From positions 1 through 25,562 of the forward strand of contig JBBSEZ010000096.1 of assembly GCA_038239195.1 (NCBI GenBank): a stretch of DNA of 25,562 nt, in the 5' to 3' direction. Under the pieces are notes generated by a model that searched no databases, was not told the origin of the DNA, and worked only from the letters and a program-made list of their open reading frames with translations. Positions 1 through 6,534 of this stretch are shown one piece after another (position 1 is the first letter of the stretch; every line of letters starts with the position of its first letter). This DNA is from JBBSEZ01 sp038239195 (GTDB lineage: Bacteria > Planctomycetota > Planctomycetia > Gemmatales > Gemmataceae). The position numbers and the translations under genes were made by a program.

Positions 1-35
1 CAGGCATCGGCTACCGATTTTGGCGACCGGAGCAG

Positions 36-392
36 TCAGACGAGCGACAGAGACAAGGCAATTCGCCCCGCCCGACAGCCTCGCCTACTGATCTGTTGTT
101 CAGAAGCCGGCCGTTTCGCTCGGCCCCCGGGAACTGCTGTCCGCACCGAGATCCCCAGACAGCCCCTGACCCGCAAGTTCACCGTCCATCTGGGGCGCTG
201 TGCGTGCTGTGGCCGGTCGGCGCGGAACCGCTGGCACCGGTGCTTGTACCGCCGCGGGAAGGACAGGATCGCTTGCTGGTCGTCGATGCGGTCATCGACG
301 TGCTCGTAGAACGGCCCCCCGAACATCTCGCGGAGATGATCGAGGATGTCGTCGTACTTCGACGAACTGATGTGGTAGGCCCCTAACAGCAA
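36..392 (-). CDS. coding-like fragment downstream of the efflux gene, unknown function
   Basis: I do not recognise this gene. Read from a TTG at 392 it gives 118 residues. The open frame actually begins directly after the TGA (441-443) that ends the efflux lipoprotein gene and lies in the same frame as that gene, so 16 more residues could be added upstream. The first 70 or so codons look coding: third positions are mostly G or C and the residues are a plausible soluble mix (motifs LLGAYHISSSKYDDIL and GGPFYEHVDDRIDDQQ). The last 45 residues are Arg-rich and look like non-coding translation. It may be the rest of a decayed gene, or a small gene whose true start is not obvious. No Shine-Dalgarno sequence stands out at the TTG. 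Confidence 0.25.
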   Translation of the reverse strand: MLLGAYHISSSKYDDILDHLREMFGGPFYEHVDDRIDDQQAILSFPRRYKHRCQRFRADRPQHAQRPRWTVNLRVRGCLGISVRTAVPGGRAKRPASEQQISRRGCRAGRIALSLSLV

Positions 393-440
393 GGAGAGGT
401 ACTGCTGCGGGGCCTGCTCGGCTGCGAATCGCCGCTCGGC

Positions 441-2243
441 TCAGTTGCCGGTCGATCGTGCAGTCCCGGCTCCAACCGGGCCCTGGGGTTGGATAGGTCG
501 CGTGAGTGGCGGCTCGATCAGTATCCGGGAATTCACCGCGGCGGGAGGCCCCATCGGACGAAGCCTGATCGCCGAGTCTTTCCGCTCCATCTCTTTCTCG
601 GGCTCCGGCGGAACTTCATGTGGGACAGGCAGGACCTGGGACTTTTCTGAAGCCGGTTTCGGCTTGCTCGAGGGTGGGCTGATCGCGGTGAGCATGGCTG
701 GGAGATGGCGCTGGCCCGGGCTCATGGCGTTACATTGCATTCGTTCCCGATCTGCAATCAACGACAAATAGCCGCCGCCGAGGGCTTGGTAGGCGCTTAC
801 GATGGCAGACAGTTGCTGTTTTTTGGTTTCGATCAAGGCCGTTCTCGCTTCCAGAAGGTCGCGAAGGGAGAATAGCACGTCTCCGTATTCGATGCGGGCA
901 TTCTGAAAAAGTTGGTTGGCGGTTTTGACTGCGGCCTCGAGCGATTGCAACTGCTGCTTCTTGATCTCGATGCTCTGGCGGTACTTCTCCACCTTGGACA
1001 GGCGGTTGACAACCTCGGTGAAGGCGTCGAGGATTACGCGCTGGTAGTTGTAGACGCTCTCCAATTGCCTGGCGTTCGCGGTGAGGTAGATGGCCTTGAT
1101 CGCTTTCTTGTTGATCAACGGTGCGACCAGTTCACCAGCGACATTGGCAAAAATGGCTTCCGGGTAGAACAGATATTTTGGGTCGAAGGCCTCGTAGCCA
1201 ACGCTGGCTCTGATGGACCCCGCAGGAAAGAAGTGGGCCCGGGCGACTTTCACCTCGAGCCCGGCAGCCGCCAACTCGCGCTCGGCTTGACGGATGTCGG
1301 GTCGGTTCTGAAGCAACTGCGAGGGCACCCCTACGCTCAGCGCATGAATGTTCAGATCGAAGAACCCCGCAATCGACGTGCGTTCGACAGGCTGCGGGAA
1401 GCGATTGACGCGGAAGTTGATACGGTTCTCGGCCTCGACGATCTCCTGCTTGATGATGAGCTTTTCGCTCTGGTTCCTGCGAACGTCGGCCTGGAACCGC
1501 TGGACGGGCAGCGCGTTGCCGCGGCCTGCGACCATCCTGGCCCTGGAGAGCTTGAGGCTTTCCTCTTGAAGCGCGATGGTCTGATCCAGAGTCTCGAGCC
1601 GTTTGTCCAGCGCGATAAGCCTGTAATAACTATCGGCAACCTCTGCGACCAGACGGGTCATGAAGTCGTTCCGCCTCTCGATGGCGACGACGTAGCGCTG
1701 CGCTGCCGCGTCCCTGGCATTCCGCAGTTCCCTCCAGACGTCCGGCGTCCAGAGAAAGTTCAAGCCTAGCTTGAAATCTGGCAGCGGATCGGGAAAGAGC
1801 TTGCCGGGGAGAATTTGGGAGCGGATCGGGTAAGCGAGTTCGCTCTCGACGGCCCCATCACGCGTGTAGCGGCTGGGCCTCTCCGCCGACGCGCTGGCCC
1901 CGACAGTGACGAAGGGGAGGTACGCCCCTTGCCGCGCCAGAACCTCGTTGCCGGCGATCTGGACCTCCTGATCCAGCATCTTCAGCTCCCGATTGCCGAG
2001 CAGTGCCTGGTGGATCAAGCGCGTGAGCATCGGATCATTGTAGAACTCTTCTACCCCGAGCTGAGCTGAGTTTTCCGGGCTGGTCGCTCCATTAAAGCTT
2101 GCCGGCAGGCCTGGTCCCGGCTCCGCCTTCCTGAGCGGGGGGATACAACAGGACGGCAGAACCAGCAGCACGCTGCAAACGATCACTCTCGCAATCACGT
2201 GCTTCCTATGCTCTGCGTTTGAAAATCTCACTGAGAGGTTCAT
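441..2243 (-). CDS. TolC/NodT-family outer-membrane efflux lipoprotein
   Basis: Outer-membrane channel of the TolC/NodT family, the exit duct for RND- or ABC-type pumps. I chose the ATG at 2243 (600 aa) because AAGGA lies about 9 nt upstream; a TTG at 2279 would add 12 residues and overlap an upstream fragment. Residues 18-33 form a lipoprotein signal (hydrophobic run ending LPSCC). Family landmarks are the two repeated helical blocks with SRARMVAGRGNALPVQRFQADV, the NodT phrase LLQNRPDIRQAERELAAAGL followed by VKVARAHFFPAGSIRASVGYE, and a second block ending IEYGDVLFSLRDLLEARTALI. Residues after about 505 are a Pro-rich, low-complexity tail (about 95 aa) not needed for a TolC barrel. No inner-membrane pump or adaptor gene is visible in the window; partners could lie left of it. 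Codon use is less GC-rich than in genes after 4400, which suggests transfer or relaxed selection. Confidence 0.9.
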   Translation of the reverse strand: MNLSVRFSNAEHRKHVIARVIVCSVLLVLPSCCIPPLRKAEPGPGLPASFNGATSPENSAQLGVEEFYNDPMLTRLIHQALLGNRELKMLDQEVQIAGNEVLARQGAYLPFVTVGASASAERPSRYTRDGAVESELAYPIRSQILPGKLFPDPLPDFKLGLNFLWTPDVWRELRNARDAAAQRYVVAIERRNDFMTRLVAEVADSYYRLIALDKRLETLDQTIALQEESLKLSRARMVAGRGNALPVQRFQADVRRNQSEKLIIKQEIVEAENRINFRVNRFPQPVERTSIAGFFDLNIHALSVGVPSQLLQNRPDIRQAERELAAAGLEVKVARAHFFPAGSIRASVGYEAFDPKYLFYPEAIFANVAGELVAPLINKKAIKAIYLTANARQLESVYNYQRVILDAFTEVVNRLSKVEKYRQSIEIKKQQLQSLEAAVKTANQLFQNARIEYGDVLFSLRDLLEARTALIETKKQQLSAIVSAYQALGGGYLSLIADRERMQCNAMSPGQRHLPAMLTAISPPSSKPKPASEKSQVLPVPHEVPPEPEKEMERKDSAIRLRPMGPPAAVNSRILIEPPLTRPIQPQGPVGAGTARSTGN

Positions 2244-2496
2244 CCGCTTCGTCCTTGAGATGTTTGCGCTTGTCGGCAATCCCGCCGAACAAGTAATAGG
2301 CGATCAACTCATGGGTCGTGCAGGGCTCATTCCCGGGCGCCCTCGGCGAATGGCCGAATAGGTCATGCCAGCGGCGGACTACCCATTCATCGGCGTGTGA
2401 GGGTTGTGACTTAAGTGGCGGATTGCGCGATTGGGAAAAAGGATCGCAATTCCCGGCGCCGAAACCGGGAGTTACCCAGCTTTCGGATTTTAGCAC
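2206..2496 (-). pseudogene. possible fragment of a REP-associated (Y1/IS200-like) transposase
   Basis: This 96-codon open frame contains a stretch reading DEWVVRRWHDLFG, then GNEPCTTHEL, then ADKRKHLKDEADEPLSE. From memory, this resembles the middle region of planctomycete REP-associated transposases (a VARRW..LFP motif, an EPTE-like linker, then an ERRRRL helix leading to the LSWFM motif). The catalytic HUH and Tyr parts are absent and the frame runs into the start of the efflux gene, overlapping it by 38 bases from the chosen ATG. If the identity is right this is a short decayed remnant whose 3' end now supplies upstream DNA of the efflux gene. The match is weak and could be chance. Confidence 0.25.
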
Positions 2497-3026
2497 TGGC
2501 CGGTTGTTACACGACGCGATTTCGATGGGCAGACGTGCGAAAATCGGGCCCCGGGGCTAGCCGCTGACGTTCCCCTGCGACCGAAGTTTCCCAAATGGAT
2601 CTGGCAGGAGGAAAGGGCTGGGCACCTGGTAGACACGGCAGGGATCGGGGCGCGAGATGGTTGGGGGCGTGTCGGTCGGGAGGGCGGGGCCAGGCCGAAC
2701 CGAACTGGTGGGGGGGTGCTTTGCCGAACTTCTACTTTGGCCCCGCCCCCGCGAGCCATGCAGGCGCTGCAGAGCGCGGCCATGCCTGCCGCTTCCGCTG
2801 CCCGCTCTGCACTGCAAGCCGGACAACCGACCGAGTTCGGTGCCGTGGGAGCTCGCCCCGAGGGAATCGCCTGCGCCGATGAGCTCCTCCCCTGGGGCCA
2901 ACTCGCCGCCGTAGGAGGGCGAGCCTGCAAGATAGTTGGTCCCTTTGCTCGACTGCAAGCCGGGCGAGTGAACGACCTTTACGTCCTCCTCGCCCTGGTC
3001 CGGGAGAAGCTAGACGGCAGCTTGCT
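2497..3026. other. 530-bp stretch with no convincing gene
   Basis: Open frames exist on both strands here, but none has a recognisable family, a Shine-Dalgarno sequence with a sensible start, or consistent codon bias. Their translations are rich in Arg, Pro, Ser and Gly, as expected of random frames in GC-rich DNA. Near 2520 there are AT-richer bases that could hold a promoter for the minus-strand genes to the left, but I cannot define one. Confidence 0.5.
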
Positions 3027-3524
3027 CTACGGAGTCAGTTCCCTCGGCACGGGCAGCGGCATCGGCAACACGGGCTTGTCGTCCCGTTGTTTGCCTTTGT
3101 CGGTGTCCTTTTCGGGTGTTTTCTGTTCCGCCTCTTTGCTCTCCGGCGCCAAGGAAGTCTGACGCGGGGGGTCCGCCGTTGCCTGTGTCACAGGTGGGGT
3201 GGGGACTGGTTGATTAATGAAGGAATACGACGCCGTGTAAGGCCACGTCACGAGGTCGCCGATCAGACTGAACGGCAGGTCTGCGGCGAAGAGTAGCATT
3301 CGTGCCACCTGTGGATGTTGCTCCGACTCCGATTTGGGGCATGGCCTGAAGCCAAATTCTCCGTTTGCCGCCTTCTTGATACAGCACTCATCTTGTCTCA
3401 CTCCGCCGAAAGGGCTCTTCCCACCCTCCGCGGGACGCGAACTGACCAGGTTTACCACTGTCCCGCATCCCGCGATTGGCAGGATCGAGAGCAGCAAAGC
3501 AATGCAGATTGCGCGAAAGGCCAT
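3027..3524 (-). CDS. YceK/YidQ-like lipoprotein
   Basis: Small predicted lipoprotein of 165 aa. The start at 3524 is fixed by a near-perfect Shine-Dalgarno sequence, AAGGAGGTGATGAG directly before the ATG; the frame stays open upstream to 3830 but that part is non-coding in character. Residues 1-19 are a signal peptide ending in the lipobox IAGC (Cys20). The body shows the YceK/YidQ (DUF1375) pattern: CGTVVNL just after the lipid-modified Cys, a Cys-containing loop (DECC, PCPK) and then FAADLPFSLIGDLVTWPY, which matches the conserved DLPFS...D...LPY end of the family. After residue 105 there is an extra Pro-, Lys- and Glu-rich tail of about 60 residues ending in PMPLPVP. Function of the family is unknown. 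It faces the same way as the efflux gene, but 783 bases lie between them. Confidence 0.75.
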   Translation of the reverse strand: MAFRAICIALLLSILPIAGCGTVVNLVSSRPAEGGKSPFGGVRQDECCIKKAANGEFGFRPCPKSESEQHPQVARMLLFAADLPFSLIGDLVTWPYTASYSFINQPVPTPPVTQATADPPRQTSLAPESKEAEQKTPEKDTDKGKQRDDKPVLPMPLPVPRELTP

Positions 3525-3690
3525 CTCATCACCTCCTTGGCAAGAGCGGGAGGATAGCAACTGGGCACGATTGAGCAAGACCAAAATGACCGTTCGGGCC
3601 CCCGGACAGGACGATTTCTCGATCGATCTTGGGCGGATGCAGCGAAGAGGTAAATGGGGGAAGACCAATTCGGCGGACAAGGAGGCAAGC

Positions 3691-3939
3691 ATGTCCCCCA
3701 TAACCCTCGTCGAGGCACTCTCCTCCGTCTCACGCCCCCGCAGCCGCCACGGCAGGCGACGTCCCTTCGTCCCCCTGCTCTGCCTCGTCACCCTCGGCTT
3801 GCTAATGGGCAAGCGTGCCCTCGGTCCCATCGCCCGCCTCGCCCGCGTCTACGGCCCGGAGTTGCTCCTGGCCCTCGGCTTCCCGCGCGGCTGCGGCCCC
3901 GTCAAGTCGGCCCTCTTCCGCCTGCCTGCCGATGACGAC
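3691..3939 (+). pseudogene. N-terminal fragment of an ISAs1-family transposase
   Basis: From the ATG at 3691, preceded by AAGGAGG at 8-nt spacing, 83 residues read like the N-terminal helper domain of ISAs1 (H-repeat) transposases: LVEALSSVSRPRSRHGRRRPFVPLL, then LVTLGLLMGKRALGPIARLARVYGPELLLALGFPRG and CGPVKSALFRL. The family continues with a DDE catalytic domain of about 270 more residues, which is missing. After about 3939 this frame becomes Arg/Pro-rich nonsense while another frame takes up release-factor-like sequence. The gene is therefore truncated and cannot encode an active transposase. No terminal inverted repeats or target duplication were recognised. Confidence 0.65.
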
Positions 3940-4003
3940 CTTCCCCGCCAGGGGGAGGATGCACAGGAACTTCGCAGGTCATCAACCGGGGGGCGACCAC
4001 GTG

Positions 4004-4225
4004 CTGTTCGCGCGCGCCTACCACCGCGAGCGCGAGCAGGCAGAGCACGACGCCGCCCGCAGGCGGCAACTTGGCAACGGCGGCCGCGGAAACAAGGTCC
4101 GCACCTACAACGTCATCGAGTCGCGCGTGGTCGATCACCGCCTCGGCGTGAGGACGCGCAACGTCAAGGAGGTGATGCGCGGCCGGCTCGATCTGCTCTT
4201 CGCGGGGGAGAGGGACGAAGACTAA
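4004..4225 (+). pseudogene. C-terminal fragment of a class I peptide chain release factor
   Basis: In the frame that ends with TAA at 4223-4225, about 70 residues match the end of bacterial RF1/RF2-type release factors. They show a basic helix (YHREREQAEHDAARRRQ), then a G-rich turn where RF1 has GSGDRSEKIRTYNFPQ-like sequence (here GNGGRGNKVRTYNVIESRV), then VDHRLGVRTRNVKEVMRGRLD, close to the RF2 phrase with TGVxTxN...V..GDLD. The N-terminal domains and the GGQ catalytic loop are absent; upstream is transposase-like sequence in another frame. This is most simply a gene relic left by an insertion or deletion. The 64 bases between 3939 and 4004 fit neither parent clearly. Confidence 0.6.
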
Positions 4226-4231
4226 TCCTCC

Positions 4232-4288
4232 AACGCGCCCTCCCAATCGCGGGGCCGCCTCGCGGCCCCGCGGTTGGGAGGGCGCGTT
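4232..4288 (+). terminator. 27-bp hairpin after the release-factor relic
   Basis: Left arm 4232-4258 pairs with right arm 4262-4288 over 27 positions with one G:U-type mismatch and a 3-nt loop (CTC). It starts 6 nt after the TAA at 4225. There is no T-run after it, so it would act as a strong structural block or mRNA end protector and not as a classical intrinsic terminator. It could also be the intact hairpin of the lost full-length release-factor gene. Confidence 0.7.
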
Positions 4289-4407
4289 CCGCATTCCTGT
4301 CCGCGCCAACCTCCGCGCGCGGCGACCTCGGGAATGTTCTGGGGCCGCCGTCCGCCAACAGCTATAATGCCGCCTGACGTACCGTCTCGGCTCGGGGGAG
4401 CGCGGCG

Positions 4408-5787
4408 ATGACTGTGACCGCTTCCATTTTCCTGGACCTCACCCTGCCCAACCCGCCGACTTGGTTTTACTTCTCCGGGTTGCTGGCGGTCGCGCTCTTC
4501 TTCAAGTTCTCGCGCCTGCTCAGCGTCCGCAACCTCGACGTGCTGACGCTCTACCTGCCGATGCCGGGCTTCCTGCTGCTGGTCGAGCACGGCAAGGACA
4601 ACTTCTTCGGCTACCTCTGGCTGCTGGTGGCGTCGGCGTGCTTGCTGGCCCGCTGTCTCTTCGACCTGGCCCTGGTGCGCCGCCCCGCCCTCGGCCCCAA
4701 CCTCGACCTGGGCGGGCTGGCCTGGCTGGGAGGCGCCCTGTTCGTCAGCCTGATCGCCCTGGCCGTGCGCCAGCCGAGCAGCCCCGCCGGCCCCAACGAC
4801 AGCGGCGCGGCCACGGCCCGGACGGTGAGCACCACCACCGAGAAGGCCATCCAGCCCGTCGCCAGCGGGGCAGGCCTCGACCTGACGCTGTGGGTGGAGC
4901 GCGGGCTGGCCCTGGTGTGCCACCTCAGCGTCGTCGTCGGCCTGTGCCTGGTCGGCTGGCTGCACTTCGACGACCTACGCTCCGGCATGTCGGCGGCGAC
5001 GTTCTACCTGCTCTTGCCCTACAGTTACCTGCTGCTGCCCAGCACCGAGCCGGGCATCGGCGGCTGGGACCATGCCTGGGCCATGGCGCTGATGATCTGG
5101 GCGGTGTTCGTCTACCGCCGGCCGACCCTCTCGGGAATGTTCCTGGGCCTGGCGGCCGGCAGCGCCTTCTTCCCGGTGCTGACCTTCCCCGTCTGGCTCG
5201 GCTTCTATCGCAAGGCCGGGGCAGGCCGCTTCGCCGCGTCGTTCTTGCTCTCCGCCACCGTCTGCCTTGCCCTCTTCGGCGCGGTCTGGTGGGCCAACGA
5301 CGACCTGCCGCGCAGCCTGCGCTCGGCGTGGACGGAGTCGGCCTGGCAACCGTGGAAGCGGCCCGGGCCCACGGCGCCCGGCTTCTGGCAGAACATTCCC
5401 GGCGAACGGGCCCACCCGCCGCCCGACGCCCCCAGCGAACCGATCTACTACGCGCAGGCGGCCTACCGGCTCCCCGTGTTCCTCGCCTCGATGGCGCTGG
5501 TCGTCCTGACCGCCTTCTGGCCGACGCCCAAGAACCTCGCCCACGTGCTCGCGCTCTCGGCGGCCATCCTGCTCGGCGTCCAGTTCTGGTACGCCGACCG
5601 CGGCGGGGCCTACGTCTTCTGGTATCTGCCGTTCCTGCTCCTGCTGGTGTTCCGCCCCAACCTCGCCGACGCCCGGCCGCCCCCGCCGGTCGGCGACGAT
5701 TGGATCGCGCGCGCCTGGCGCCGCGCCCGCGTTCTCGTGCTGCGCTGGTGGCGGCGGCCGGCCAAGCAAGTGGCGCGCGTCGGCTGA
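4408..5787 (+). CDS. polytopic membrane protein, unknown function
   Basis: 459-aa integral membrane protein with roughly ten hydrophobic segments (for example residues 20-35, 50-62, 70-85, 105-125, 165-185, 195-215, 220-260, 280-300, 350-370, 375-420). Motifs include NLDVLTLYLPMPGFLLL near residue 42, GIGGWDHAWAMALMIWAVFVYRRP near 215, and a C-terminal Arg/Trp-rich cytoplasmic tail. The layout resembles the glycosyltransferase-type polytopic proteins of Planctomycetes, but I see no acidic catalytic loop near the N-terminus that would prove that activity, so no reaction is assigned. The ATG at 4408 follows GGGGGAGCGCGGCG, a weak ribosome site. It lies 144 bp before the phosphatase gene on the same strand, separated by a palindromic repeat. 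Confidence 0.75.
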   Translation: MTVTASIFLDLTLPNPPTWFYFSGLLAVALFFKFSRLLSVRNLDVLTLYLPMPGFLLLVEHGKDNFFGYLWLLVASACLLARCLFDLALVRRPALGPNLDLGGLAWLGGALFVSLIALAVRQPSSPAGPNDSGAATARTVSTTTEKAIQPVASGAGLDLTLWVERGLALVCHLSVVVGLCLVGWLHFDDLRSGMSAATFYLLLPYSYLLLPSTEPGIGGWDHAWAMALMIWAVFVYRRPTLSGMFLGLAAGSAFFPVLTFPVWLGFYRKAGAGRFAASFLLSATVCLALFGAVWWANDDLPRSLRSAWTESAWQPWKRPGPTAPGFWQNIPGERAHPPPDAPSEPIYYAQAAYRLPVFLASMALVVLTAFWPTPKNLAHVLALSAAILLGVQFWYADRGGAYVFWYLPFLLLLVFRPNLADARPPPPVGDDWIARAWRRARVLVLRWWRRPAKQVARVG

Positions 5788-5837
5788 GGTCGCCTTCCGC
5801 GAGACGGGCGAGGACGGTACGATACCGGGGCCCTCCT

Positions 5838-5900
5838 CGTAGGACAGGCTTCCCAGCCTGTCCTTGGGTGAAGAAGACAGGCTGGAAAGCCTGTCCCACG
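5838..5900. repeat. double palindrome repeat (ACAGGCT family)
   Basis: Two 25-nt arms (5838-5862 and 5876-5900) are inverted copies with two mismatches and a 13-nt spacer. Each arm is itself a palindrome of the form GACAGGCT-N4-AGCCTGTC. The right arm core (5882-5901, CTGGAAAGCCTGTCCCACGA) recurs exactly at 24204-24223. It sits 31 nt before the phosphatase start codon. This is the structure of a REP/BIME-type element. Confidence 0.85.
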
Positions 5901-5931
5901 AAGTATCGTCCTGGCAAGGAGGCCTCCTCTC

Positions 5932-6528
5932 ATGTCGCGCCTGCTCACCAACCTCTTGGGCGTCGTGGTCGTGCTGTCCTTGGTGGCGGCCCCGGCCCTG
6001 TTCGCCGTCCACCAACAGAAGCAAATGCGCAACTTCCGCGAGGTGCGCGAGGGCGTGCTCTACCGGAGCGGCCAGATGACGATTCCCGGGCTGCGCCGGC
6101 TCGTCCACGACCGCGGCATCCGCACGGTCATCAGCCTCCGCGACGGGCAGTCGGAGGCCGACCAGGCGGAGGAGGCCTTCTGCAACCAGGAAGAGGTCCT
6201 CTTCGTGCGCCTGCCGCCGCGCTCCTGGGGCGACAGCGCCTGCGGCGAGGTGCCGGTCGAGGAGAACGTGCGCAAGTTCCGCGAGGTGATGGCCGACCCG
6301 CGCAACCACCCTGTGCTGGTCCACTGCTTCGCCGGCACGCACCGCACGGGGGCGTATTGCGCCATCTACCTCATGGAGGTCGAGCACTGGACCAACGAGC
6401 AAGCCCTGGCGGACGTCCGCGCCTGCGGCTACAAGAACATCGACGAGGAGTGGGACGTACTCGGCTACCTGGAGCAATACCGCCCGACGTGGAAGGACGC
6501 GCCCAAGGAGCAGGCGCGGGCCCAATGA
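5932..6528 (+). CDS. membrane-anchored dual-specificity/tyrosine phosphatase
   Basis: 198-aa protein phosphatase of the atypical dual-specificity type. Residues 7-26 are a single hydrophobic anchor, so the enzyme domain should face the periplasmic side. The domain shows VREGVLYRSGQM (residues 38-49), the usual entry motif of this subfamily, then IRTVISLRDGQSEAD and the signature loop VHCFAGTHRTGAYCAIY with the CX5R active site Cys132-Arg138. The nucleophile Cys, the P-loop glycine and the phosphate-binding Arg are all present; the general acid is probably Asp101 in RSWGDSACGE but this is uncertain. The ATG at 5932 has AAGGAGG about 8 nt upstream. It converges with glpK, the two stops being 6 nt apart. 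Substrate is unknown: phosphotyrosine, phosphoserine and phosphoinositide are all possible in this family. Confidence 0.88.
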   Translation: MSRLLTNLLGVVVVLSLVAAPALFAVHQQKQMRNFREVREGVLYRSGQMTIPGLRRLVHDRGIRTVISLRDGQSEADQAEEAFCNQEEVLFVRLPPRSWGDSACGEVPVEENVRKFREVMADPRNHPVLVHCFAGTHRTGAYCAIYLMEVEHWTNEQALADVRACGYKNIDEEWDVLGYLEQYRPTWKDAPKEQARAQ

Positions 6529-6534
6529 CGCCCC

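Noticed and set aside
2490..2958. Two overlapping minus-strand frames in the gap upstream of the efflux gene
   Set aside because: No family, no ribosome site, composition of random frames.
2716..3162. Plus-strand frame antisense to the YceK-like gene end
   Set aside because: No recognised domain; the lipoprotein on the other strand is well supported.
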